Positions 12,397 through 22,680 of a stretch of 64,000 nucleotides of DNA are shown here, piece after piece. The notes below the pieces were generated by a model, which was given only the letters and a program-made list of their open reading frames with translations, ran no database searches and was not told where the DNA came from. Positions within the stretch are counted from its first letter, which is position 1. Each line of letters begins with the position of its first letter. Source of the DNA: Paramecium tetraurelia (lineage: Eukaryota > Ciliophora > Oligohymenophorea > Peniculida > Parameciidae); NCBI RefSeq assembly GCF_000165425.1, contig NW_001799620.1:11202-75201 (forward strand). Direction: 5' to 3'. Both the position numbers and the translations under genes were made by a program.

Positions 12397-13861
12397 ATGA
12401 ACGAAAAAACTGTTGATAAATATAAACTCTTAACGACAGATCTTCTTGGAGCAGGATCATTTGCAAAAGTATATAAGGGAATTGATACTACCAATAATAG
12501 ATAAGTCGCCATAAAAATGCTTCCCAAATAAAATATTCTCAATGATAAATATCTAATGGAAGGCTTAAGAAGAGAATTATCAGTTATGCAAAAACTGAAG
12601 GGAAATAATGTAGTTCGTTTATTAGACACTCTTGAATCTTCAAATAATTATTACATCGTACAAGAATTCTGCAAAGATGGAGATCTTGGAACTTATCTCA
12701 GAAAATAGCAATATTTAACTGAAGTAGGGGCAATAAGAATATTAACTGATATCCTAAATGGCTTCATTGAATTATTATAACAAGGAATTATACATAGGGA
12801 TTTGAAACCAGCTAATATACTCGTCCACTAAAACACTTTTAAATTAGGAGGTAATTTTAATTATAAATTAGATTTCGGATTTGCTAAATGCATATCTAAT
12901 TTTTAAAGAGATGTAATGGAATCTGTGGTTGGCACTCCCCTATATATGGCACCATAGATCTTAATGAGAGAAACATATACTAGTAAATGTGATATTTGGT
13001 CAATTGGATGCATTTTTTATGAATGCATATTCAGAAGAACTCCATGGATTGCTAACTCTGTACCATAATTACTGAATTCTATTTTAAAATACCCAGTTTC
13101 GTTCCCCTCATATATTTCTGCTGAGGCTAAAGATTTTATATTGAAATGTCTCGAAGTAGAAGAAGACAAGCGTATAGGTTGGAATGATTTGTATAGACAT
13201 CCGCTAATTTATTAAAAGTTTAAGGATCATGTTGATAAAGTGATTAATATGGAAGCCTAGGCAGAGTTCATCATTAATGAGCTAAGATAAATGATAGTTG
13301 TTAAATAAATAGATTTATTGGAAACATTTAAAAAGTTGTAAGTTTAGGATAATTAATTTCTAACTTTTAAGGAATTACAACTGTTATTAAATGAAATAGA
13401 TCCCAAACTCACTAGATAATAAATTGAATTTGTTTTTAATATGATTGATGTTGACATGACTAATTAAATTAATTTTTTAGAGTTTTAGAGATGTCTCTAA
13501 CAACATAGAGTTAGATTAAGCTTATAAGAAATTAAACCAGATATCGTTTATGAAAACAGCCCATTAATTTAAATGCCTAAATGGAAAATTGAATTAAAGA
13601 AAATAAAAGATAAAATAGAAGAAGAGGAAAAAAGTTTAGTTAAATTATTTAAATAATTTGATACTGATGTCAATTAAGTACTCGATCTAGTTGAGTTTGT
13701 CAAATTTCTCAGGTAAACACTCTTGAATATATCTTTCTAGATATTTTAATTCTAAAATCAGTAATGAAGATGCAAGTTTGATATTTCAACATTTTGATAA
13801 AAACTGTAATGGAGGTATTGATTTTTTAGAATTTAAGTCAACTTTCGAATCTTAACTATGA
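12397..13861 (+). CDS. Calcium-dependent protein kinase with EF-hands
   Basis: About 470 residues. The kinase domain starts near residue 8 with a glycine loop GAGSFAKVYKG, then VAIKML (ATP lysine), IIHRDLKPANIL, GDFGFAK and MAPQ in place of the usual APE. Helical linkers follow, then calcium-binding EF-hand loops, clearest at DTDVNQVLDLVEF and DKNCNGGIDFLEF, with weaker ones upstream. This is the plan of CDPKs, activated directly by calcium, which are common in ciliates. Introns at 12851-12871 (21 nt, inside the DFG-preceding strand) and 13713-13740 (28 nt). It starts 22 bp after calcineurin A on the same strand. Confidence 0.9.
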
Positions 13862-14319
13862 TATATATTAAAATTAAATATTTAAGCATAATATAAATAA
13901 TAATTTTTATCAATTTAATTGCTATTCATATTAATTTGTTCTTTTGAGATGTAACTCAACATTATTGAATTTATAATCTTGTTTTACAAATTGTTTATTT
14001 ATTAATTATTAGCGATAAGAAATATTTTTCTTACTCTTAAATTATGCCAATTCATAGTAATTTATCTCATCATACTTTATTCTTTTGTAATAAGAAATAG
14101 GTTCTTATTTTGTTGCATATTTATTAAGTTTAATATATATAAGATATTTTATAATCTTTCATGTGTAATTTAATAATGATTTTTCAAAATTTATCAATTA
14201 ACACTTGTATATGTTTTTTGATAAATAGCAACAACTACAACTATAATAAATGAATTCCAATTAAAATAATAATAAGATGATGTATCTATAATTGAATATT
14301 TAATTATGCCAAAATTTAA
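13862..14319. other. Intergenic, nothing recognised
   Basis: AT-rich spacer between the 3' end of the CDPK-like gene and the 3' end of the small minus-strand gene. No coding frame or RNA gene recognised. Confidence 0.4.
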
Positions 14320-14614
14320 TCATGCTTGTTTTTTTGCTTCCTTTGCTATTTTCTTTTATTCTTCTTTGGTTTTCAATAACTTAAATGATTCTTAGTTAAG
14401 TCTTGCCTTTGCCATCATTTATTCTTCAATATTTTTATTTATGGTTTTTGTGATTTTGGTATTCTCCTCAGTTACCATTTTATTATATAATGTCTAAGGT
14501 TTATTCTTTTTGATTTTATGCTCTAATTTAAATGAAATCAATACTTGGTTTGTCAGTCTTGTTTGAATTTTTGTTTTGTTATTTACTTTTTTTTTTAAGG
14601 AGTTTTTAAGCCAT
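14320..14614 (-). CDS. Small basic lysine/glutamine-rich protein
   Basis: From ATG 14614 the first codons read MAQKLLKKK, then a run of ten A's is followed by a clearly coding frame one base out of register (TRLTNQVLISFKLEHKIKK ... KTKEEQKKIAKEAKKQA, stop 14320). An 11-A run would make it continuous, so a homopolymer indel is the simplest explanation; a short intron is possible. The product, about 97 residues, is highly basic and helical, with no recognised domain. Its start faces the trichocyst gene start 31 bp away. Confidence 0.55.
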
Positions 14615-14645
14615 AATCAAATTCGTTTTTTTAATTAATAAATAA

Positions 14646-15849
14646 ATGAAAATCTTGGTGCTTTGTTTAATAGCATTAGCTATAGCGGACAAATTCGATC
14701 AATTCAGAGCATTTGATGAGGATGAATTTGGTAGAACATTGATTGATACATTATAAATGCAAATGAGTACAGGTGAACCAATTGCTCGTTTTATCGAAAT
14801 TATGAGAAATCTTGAAACCTCAATTGAGAATGAATAAAAAGAAGATGATAAAACCAATAATGAATATTAAAATTAATGCACAGAGGACATCAAAATTTTA
14901 TAATAAGAAAGTGCTAATCTGGAGAGAAGAACAGTTGAAATTCAATCAATTTTAGATGAATTAGAACCATTAAGATCATACAAATAAGGATAAGCTGATG
15001 CTAAGAATGCATGGAAAGTAGAAACAGAAAAGAAATTAGCTGATTTAGTAAAGAAGAGAGAGACTGAAAAGGCTGAATTCGATAAAAAAGTTGAAGAACA
15101 TGATTATGCAACATTTGTTATTGAAACAGTTAGAAGAATGTTTTCTGATAAAAGTTAAAGTTTCTTATAATTGAATAATGAATCATAATGGTAAAAAGTC
15201 AGAGATTACTTCATTAATGCATCTGAATAAGCAAGTATATATGTTTAAAAATAAAATTAGAGAAATTTGAAATCAAGAAAAGTTATTCTAAAATGTTTAA
15301 TGTGTTAGCTGAAATTGCAAGTGCTGCTTAATCTGAAGATTTCTAAAATTCACCTACAGTAAACAGAATTGTCAATCTTTGCGATCTTATGTTAAAACAA
15401 ATAGAAGATAGCAAGGCTTTGGAAACAAAGGCTGAACAAAAAAGATTGAATATGTTTGTGTTGGAAAAGGGTAATTTTGACAAAGATTTAACCGGCTTAA
15501 ATAATGCTCTTGCTTAATTAACTGCTGCCATCTTAGGATTAGATAATAGAATCTAAGATTAAAAGAGAGATTTGGCAGATTATAATGCTAGATTGGCTGC
15601 CAAAAATAAATAAAGTGAAGATAGAGGAGGAGAATGTAGAGAAAAAGCCTATAATTATTAATTAACTAGAGAAAAGAGGTTATATTATTCATATGTTTTA
15701 GAGAATAAAAAAGATAATTAGTCTCATAAATCATTGGTGCATTCTCTGCTAATCAAAGAGACTTTGCAGAATATGTTAAATTAAGAGGATAAGCTGGAGA
15801 TTTCAGAGGAAAAAACTTCCAAATTTTAGGCAATCCAACAGAAGATTGA
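14646..15849 (+). CDS. Trichocyst matrix protein (TMP)
   Basis: About 384 residues. It begins with a signal peptide (MKILVLCLIALAIA) and continues as long charged heptad-like helices with repeated NLE/LNxAL-type segments (IKILQQESANLERRTVEIQ, GLNNALAQLTAAILGLDN), then an ISxFSANQRDFAEYV-like C-terminal part ending in NPTED. This two-half helical design with conserved ...AGDFRGKNFQILG is that of the trichocyst matrix proteins, precursors processed into the crystalline core of the defensive secretory organelle of Paramecium. Introns at 15235-15260 (26 nt) and 15679-15701 (23 nt). The next ATG follows the stop by only 2 bp. Confidence 0.9.
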
Positions 15850-15851
15850 TT

Positions 15852-16249
15852 ATGAATTGTTCTTAATACAAACAAATATATTATATTACAATTCTGGACA
15901 AGTCAGTATTTAAATAATTTACATTATTTAAAAAGTCTGATTTGAGTTATGATTAAATTTCATAAATAAATTGGATTTTCAAACAAAATAGAATCAAGAG
16001 TGTAACTAATTAAAAATAAGTATTAAAAGAATACCAACAATAGAAAGTAAGGGATATAGAATTATAATCTTGTAGAAAAATAAATCGTTAGTACTTTTAA
16101 AAAAAATATGAAGTATAAAATAACAATTAGCATTGTCATTTATCAATGAATTAAATTGGCCTGATATCCATGTTTAAGGAGAAATGAATAATATTGTATT
16201 TAAGCGTGCCTATTAAACAAAAGAGAAGTAGGTACTATAAGTAAATTGA
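15852..16249 (+). CDS. Hypothetical protein directly downstream of TMP
   Basis: A coding-like frame from ATG 15852 (MNCSQYKQIYYITILDKS) through an intron at 16091-16113 (23 nt) to TGA 16247, about 124 residues, including LALSFINELNWPDIHVQG and VFKRAYQTKEKQ. The intron is required for the frame and fits the local size class. The start lies 2 bp after the preceding stop, which is too close for a normal 5' leader, so the true start may be another exon or further downstream. No family recognised. Confidence 0.5.
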
Positions 16250-16428
16250 AGATTAGACTCAATAATTAGAGTAAAAGGATTAATTAATAAAGAATTTTAT
16301 AATAATAATATTTTATAATTATTTAATTTCAATATTTTTTATTTTTATTGACTTTTCCACTTAGTATTATGAGAAATTTAATAATTGTTTTTGCATAAAT
16401 TACATAAAATCCTTATTGAAAAGTATGA

Positions 16429-17911
16429 AAATTAATGATGATCTTTAAAAGGAATTAAGCCTGAGATTTGAGATCTTTATAACCAAAATAGGAGGATACT
16501 ATTTAAACTGAAAATTAAAAAGCTTCCTTTCTTAAATGCATAGTCCTTATACTAGGTACTGCTTTAATGTTTGGAAATAATTACTTTTGATAATCCTCAG
16601 GCTTTGTAGAGTCAATTGATTGAGTAATTAGTCATTACCATCTCATAATTTAAATTACTATATTCAGGGTTTGCATTCCCAAATATCTTCTTAACTTTAG
16701 TTGGGGGAATCTTAGGTATAATTTATAAATGATGTTAAGGAGTTAGAACGGCATTAATAGGATTTGATCTGACTATTGTGATTACGTAACTAGTCATATC
16801 ATTTGGCGGTTTATATTTACATTTTTTGGTAAATTTTTGTTGGTAGGATTATTTTTGGTACAGCTTCAGAAAATCTATTGATTGCTTAAACAACTATTAT
16901 AGGAAAATGGTTTAGATGGATAGAACTTTCTACTGCAATTGGATATGCCATGGCAATACCTGAATTTGCATGCGCATTAAATTCGTTTATTACTCCAATT
17001 CTATACAATTAATTTGGTCATTTAGCCTATCCATTGTTCTTCAGTGCATTTTTATGTTTTCTATCCTTCATCTGTGGAGTTACCTTATGCATCCTAGATA
17101 GAAGTTCATACTAATGATGAGGTGTCTTTTAGTGATATTAAAAATTTTACTCCTAATTATTGTATGCTCTTTATAAATAAGTTCTTACACCCTTTTTAGA
17201 TGATGCAAATGATTTTTTGCAGCAAAAATTTGAATTTACATATCTCTAATCTGGAAGATTGTTGACTCTAACTTATTTGGCAGCTTGTATAGAGATTATT
17301 TAATTACTTAGCAATCTTAAGTCCTCTCACTGGTTCCTATCTAGATTAAGTTGGCAAAAGGAGACTATTTATTTTAGCAACATGTGTTAGCTACATTCTT
17401 ACTCACTTCCTATTTGGAATGATGAGATCAAATCATAATTGAGATCCTAATTATGTTTCAATAATTCCTTTAATTTCATTACGTTTATCTTATTATATGT
17501 ATTGTTGTATCATTATTCCTACTGTTTAATATGCTGTATCATAAAGAGTAGTTGGTACTGCCTTTCATTTTGTTGGCATGTTCACAAATACAGCAATGAC
17601 TCTGTTTCCATTAGTTGCAGCATAATTGGCGTAGAATTCTGTAGATGCATAATAAGGATATTCACTTGTAGGATATTTCTATTGTGGAATTTCAATAATT
17701 GGATTGGATTGGGTTTCACAATTTCACTTTATTATTTTGATATTGTTTCTACTTGTAAATATACAGATTTTTAAAGTAAATTCTTGAAATTGATTATACT
17801 CAAAATTCTTCTGTTTTGGATTTTGTGAATCTAGAATCACCCAATATGGAAGAGTAGGAAATTCTGAAAAGTCAACAATAGGGTTAGAAGGAAAATTCGA
17901 TTGAGATTTGA
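16429..17911 (+). pseudogene. MFSD1-like major facilitator transporter, frame broken
   Basis: A polytopic membrane protein resembling lysosomal MFSD1. Pieces include CIVLILGTALMFGNNYF, FKLLYSGFAFPNIFLTLVG, IIGKWFRWIELSTAIGYAM, and SPLTGSYLDQVGKRRLF, a typical MFS loop. The tail is acidic (NLESPNMEEQEIL). Introns near 16723-16746, 16841-16858, about 17296-17320 and about 17757-17778 make sense. The frame is still broken near 16480, after GNNYF at about 16586 (one T too many), near 17199 (one T too few), and by an in-frame TGA at 17440-17442. Either this copy is decaying or the assembly carries indels. Start not fixed. Confidence 0.65.
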
Positions 17912-18040
17912 TAAATGTAATGGGATTAGAATACAGATTTAATTTAATGAAATTTTAATTTATTATTTAATATAATAAATTAAGTAAATTCATTGGTGTA
18001 AATTTATAATGATATATAGAATTTAATACATTTAAATATA

Positions 18041-19757
18041 TCATTAATCTAGTGATTGTAATGAGTCATAAAATGTTTAATTTTATTTTTCATTTGTTCT
18101 TTTTTTAATCCAAGTATTAAGAAGATTGTTTGATTTTAAAAACTCCAAATTTGTATTCTAATTAGCATAAATTTGTTTACAAACTATTATTGCTTTTACT
18201 ATTCACTTTGCATCTAATCAATAGGGGTCTATAGCGGAGTTTACCACATATTTTACTACATTGGTGGTGTTTATTAAGGTTGTACACTTGGGGACATCTC
18301 TTAATATGGACTACGAATGAGTAATGGGGACATGCCCATATAGCCATTATTGTTGTTATTGTACATATACATCGGTTGGGCAGGCGTATAAACCATAGGC
18401 GTTTAATTGATTTGTTGGAAAGGGGAAATCATATTATAATTGGAAGGGTAATTCTTAAAATATTGTCCCATTAACATTTAAACAGGGGTCTATTGAATTT
18501 ATTAAGGAATTTCTTCTTGAAATGGACGAAAACCTTGATAGGGAATTTAATTTTATTATTATTATTATTGAATAGGAGACATTTGAACTTATTTTAATCT
18601 GAATTGATCATTCTTTAATTCCTCCATTTGTTGAAGTTATGGTTGAAAATAATAAGATAGGGTATTTGGTGTTGATAAATCTCTCTTGTTGCTTTCATTT
18701 AATGATAATTAGGGCATTTAATATTATTAGGACATTATTTTTTATTATTGATCCAGTTAAAAGGATGATTACTCTAATAATTATTCATCATTTTATTTAT
18801 TGATTAATTATTCTTATTATTTTTTTTATTACTATTACTATTTTTGTTATTATTACTATTATTATTATTTATTTTCCTTTAATTTTGTCTTTTGAACCTT
18901 TTATTATTATTAAACTACAGGATCATGTCCAATGTTAAGGAAATCTTTTATCTGGGAGCTTATCTTTCTTCTTTTAGTTTAGGGTTCTTAAGGTGGAATA
19001 GGAGGGGCTTCTTGAATTTTGTCTTTGGACTTTTCTCTTAGATTGAATTTTAATTTAGCTTATCTTGAGTATTGAGTTCTAATTTAAGGTTCTTCTTTTT
19101 GTGGTTCTTACTCCTCCTCAATGTTTTATTTGTTCAAGTACTCTTTGATTGCTTGTAATTCCTCGATGTCATCTTCTTCTTCATCTTTGTGTATTTTTTA
19201 AATTAAACTTTTAAATCTATAATATGATAGTGCTGATTTATACCTATTTTTTACTTAGTTCTCAGTCCTACCTTCAAGCAAAGTGGATATGAGTGACCAT
19301 CTCTTCCCATTTTTGACAACCGTATTCAATAATTGAAGATCTTCTTACTGACTCCAATTAGTTCTATTGTATTTAATAAGTGAGGTTACTTTTTAAGTTT
19401 TGGATTCAAGTAGTTCATCCATCTTTCTCTAACTTATTTTGGTGTTCTAATAAATTGTCCATTATTTTGATTATATAATTCAAGTGCAATGTGTGTCCAT
19501 ATATGTTTTTCATCTTACTCACTAAATTATAGATATAAATAAACTCACTGCATGAGTGACCTAATGATTTCATCTTCTTCTGGATCCCAGTTGATACTTT
19601 TGGAAACTGGATTGATCAAAGTAATCCATCTTTATTTAAGTGTAGTTTCATCAATCTAAAGTATAGATGCCAATTAGATCCATTCCTCTTAGTTTGGGTT
19701 TATAGTCTTTTTGTTTTTGAGTTAAAAGAATTTACCCAATATCCAAATAAACATCAT
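18041..19757 (-). CDS. Three-repeat Myb/SANT transcription-factor-like protein
   Basis: About 545 residues. Three consecutive Myb-type repeats lie in the first 200 residues: one around NPNQEEWIQLASILQIDE, one around INWDPEEDEIIRSLM ... WTHIALEL ... VRERWMNYLNP, and one around TNWSQQEDLQLLNTVV ... GRTENQVKNRYKS. A charged segment and a long Gln/Asn/Pro-rich tail follow. Myb repeats of this type bind DNA; the Q-rich tail suggests a transcription role (inference). Introns at 19522-19548 (27 nt), 19364-19389 (26 nt) and 18158-18180 (23 nt). ATG 19757 was chosen as the first in the repeat-1 frame; an upstream exon is possible. Confidence 0.85.
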
Positions 19758-19859
19758 CTTGCATTGTTTGTCCCATTTACGTTTGATTCCAGCCTTCTCC
19801 TCTGATAATAATCTAAAACAATATTAATGATTTCTATACTTTTAGGCTATGGATTCGAA

Positions 19860-21071
19860 ATGTTTACTATTAGGATTAATGAAATTCTCCTTTATTTTGA
19901 ATTAGTTACGGAAAGGGAAGGGAAGTTCTGCATTTTTCAAAGTACCCAACTCTTACAAAAACTCATGAAACATTTAATTAATTAATGGTTAATTGGACTC
20001 AAAGATTTGTTACAGGATTGATTGGAGGTCCCATTGTCTTGTACACCATCTAAAATTAGTTAGCACTCTGTGTCCTTATTAATGGTATACATATATAATT
20101 GTATTTCAAGTGGTCCTCTATTTGTTGCATGCAGAATTTTAAAAATTGATTTCGAATGTACTTAAACACAATTGCAGTGATTCAGATCGTTGGTATGTAG
20201 AAACCATGGCATCCTCTTGGGTATTTATAATCTTTATTTATCAATAGTTCATTCGAATTCCTACACATTATTTTATCACTATGGCGATTATGCAGAGCAA
20301 TCCATTAAGTGTTCATTTACATATGATCATATCTATTTTCTTCTTGCTTCTTGTTAGATTGATGAACTATCTAAAAATCAGCGATTTCTTAAAATAAAAT
20401 GAGAAGTAATCACTCTCTTCATATTCATTTTTTAGAACTATTTCAGATAAATTCCCAAGTCAAATGGTTGAAAAGAAAATATAAATGTTGACATTCTTTT
20501 AAATGTCTGCTGATATTGTTTGTAATTAGTATCATTCATATCATTAGAATTCCTATTGTTTGTATATCCTCTCAATTTTGTATTGATAGTGTTCTAATAC
20601 AAATAGGCTTAAGCATTGAATCTAATTTGGTTGATCTCTGCATGGTAAACTGATAATGGGGCTTTGTTTATGGGTTCTATGTTTGGAAAAACATTATTTT
20701 GTCCTAAAATATCACCAAATAAAACATGGGAGGGTGTCAGTGGGGGTATATTTTTAAGTGTTTTCTCCTCACTCATACTTTCCTAAATGAATTTCTTGTC
20801 CTTTATCACTTTAGATGATCTACACACTAAACATTTTCTATTAATTTCTTTGATTGTATCATTAGCATCTATCTTTGGAGATTTGATCGAATCCTTCATT
20901 AAAAGAGTTGCTGATGTTAAGGATTCTGGTTCACTTTTCCCTGGTCATGGTGGTATTCTTGATAGAGTATTTGTTATTTCATATATTTAGCTTGATTCTT
21001 TGTGCTTTAGTGCCCCTTTTGTTTATCTATATATTCAACTATTTATGCATGATGTTTTAGAATTGGCTTGA
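19860..21071 (+). CDS. Phosphatidate cytidylyltransferase (CDP-diacylglycerol synthase)
   Basis: Makes CDP-diacylglycerol from phosphatidate and CTP for phosphatidylinositol and cardiolipin synthesis, in the ER membrane. N-terminal segments ([18 protein letters not shown]) lead to membrane spans. The diagnostic C-terminal part reads [27 protein letters not shown] and [21 protein letters not shown], then [13 protein letters not shown] across an intron at 20967-20990 (24 nt). Another intron is at 20085-20110 (26 nt). The middle (about 20500-20600) needs one more junction that I could not fix. Start ATG 19860 keeps the N-terminal frame. Family assignment is secure from the FGDL-ES-KR / KDSG / PGHGG-DR signature. 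Confidence 0.9.
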
Positions 21072-21136
21072 TTATAAAAGATAAGTATTTCATTATATAA
21101 TCAATATTTACATAAATCAATAATAATATATATCTT

Positions 21137-21422
21137 ATTTAACTAACAAATTTTTTATCCTTTAGATTTATAAGCGAATTTACTGATAATAACAAATCAC
21201 TATTTGCATCTATCCAATCTTTTGGCTCTATGAAATAGCAATTTGAAAACTATATAAACCCTTCTATTTCAATTTCTAAGATATTAATCTCTTTAATTGA
21301 ACTTAATATAATTTAGTAAGTATATAATTTATCGTGATCTTAATCTTGTAACTATACTTTCCTTCATAGAGTTGAAAATAATTCCTAATTATCTACCAAG
21401 ATTAAACAGCATATTATATATA
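21137..21422 (-). CDS. Hypothetical small protein
   Basis: Coding-like minus-strand frame from ATG 21422 (MLFNLGRQLGIIFNSMKE), a 19-nt intron at 21339-21357, then DKLYTYQIILSSIKEINIL and FIEPKDWIDANSDLLLS. Good frame character ends near 21137; the frame stays open past this into the convergent gene, so the true stop is not fixed. No domain recognised. Confidence 0.45.
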
Positions 21423-21764
21423 TGAATATTTGATAGAAATTTTTGAGTTAAAACTGAGTTCAAAATAATAAAGTTATATTATTTTGTGGTTTGCAAGCTT
21501 TAATCGCATTTTTCTAAAAAAATTGATATTATATATTAAGAGTGCTAGATGTAAATTAATTTATAAGTGAGTATTAGATTGATATTTTTAAATTACCAAG
21601 TAGACTTGCATTGTGAAGATAAATTACTTGAGTTGTAAATTGTAAACATTAAATATATATTTATGTAAAACAATAAAATCATTTATTCAAAAACATAAGA
21701 GAAAAGATCATTTTTGTCTAGTTTATGTTCTTGTTTTGATTGCTTCAAAAAGAATCCTCAGCAA

Positions 21765-22642
21765 ATGAATTAATATCATCCAGAAATAGATACTCCTAAA
21801 TCTTCATTTATTGTATTAGAAAATACTATTAAAATAGGGATAAAGAAAAATAATTGTTTTGGACTTGGATGAAACATTAGTGCATAGTTAATTTGAATAT
21901 TTTGATTCATTTGACTTTACAATTAATGTATTTCATATAAATATTAGCCTAGATTGCTGTATAATCATAAAATTTCAAGGTATATGTGATTGTTCGTCCT
22001 GGAGTTAAGAAATTTATAGAATAACTTAATCATTTCTATGATATCATTTTTTGGACTGCAAGTATAAAAGAATATGCCATGGCAGTAATTGATTATATTG
22101 ATCCAGATGGAAAAGCAGTAGAGAGATTGTTCAGAGATAGTTGTACACCTTTAAAAAATAGTTTCACAAAAGATTTAACTAAGTTGGGGAGAGATCTCAA
22201 GGATGTAATAATAGTTGATGTAACGATATTATATTGTTTAATTATTAGAATTCAGTATTTTCGTTTATTATGAATCCTGAGAATGGATTAAAGATTAATG
22301 ATTTTTTTTATGATAAATACGATAAGGAACTAGAATCCATATTGCCATTTTTGATTTGGATATCTTAAGTATGATGTACAATTACTTTTTAAGTTGTCTG
22401 ATTTAAGACCAATTTAGAATCGATATAAAGAGTTTCTGAATCGAAAGAAATTGGAGAAAAAGAATGATGAATAACAAATTATATATGGATTATCGAAAAC
22501 TGTTTCTATTCAGAGGAAGAAAATAAATCAGAAGAGTTTCATAAAGACTTTAACTGAACATATAGCAAATAGGGGGAAAGTTGGTAAGGATGATACGAAC
22601 GAGAGCGAGAAGGAAACCTTTGAAATAATTAATTCATACTGA
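21765..22642 (+). CDS. SCP/FCP1-type CTD phosphatase (HAD family)
   Basis: A haloacid-dehalogenase-fold protein phosphatase of the small CTD phosphatase / Dullard class. The catalytic DxDx(T/V) motif reads IVLDLDETLVHS, followed by VIVRPGVKKFIEQL, YDIIFWTASIKEYA and LGRDLKDVIIVDNSV, the expected order. A basic C-terminal extension (NRYKEFLNRKKLEKKND) follows. Introns: 21813-21837 (25 nt), 21928-21952 (25 nt), 22220-22248 (29 nt), 22369-22393 (25 nt, ending AAG). The start is uncertain. The frame is open upstream and encodes a cysteine-rich stretch (CSCFDCFKKNPQQ) without an ATG, so a first exon may be missing. Members dephosphorylate RNA polymerase II CTD or SMAD/lipin-type targets. Confidence 0.88.
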
Positions 22643-22680
22643 GAGTTTTGATAATTTATTTGCTTGTATTAATTTAAAAA

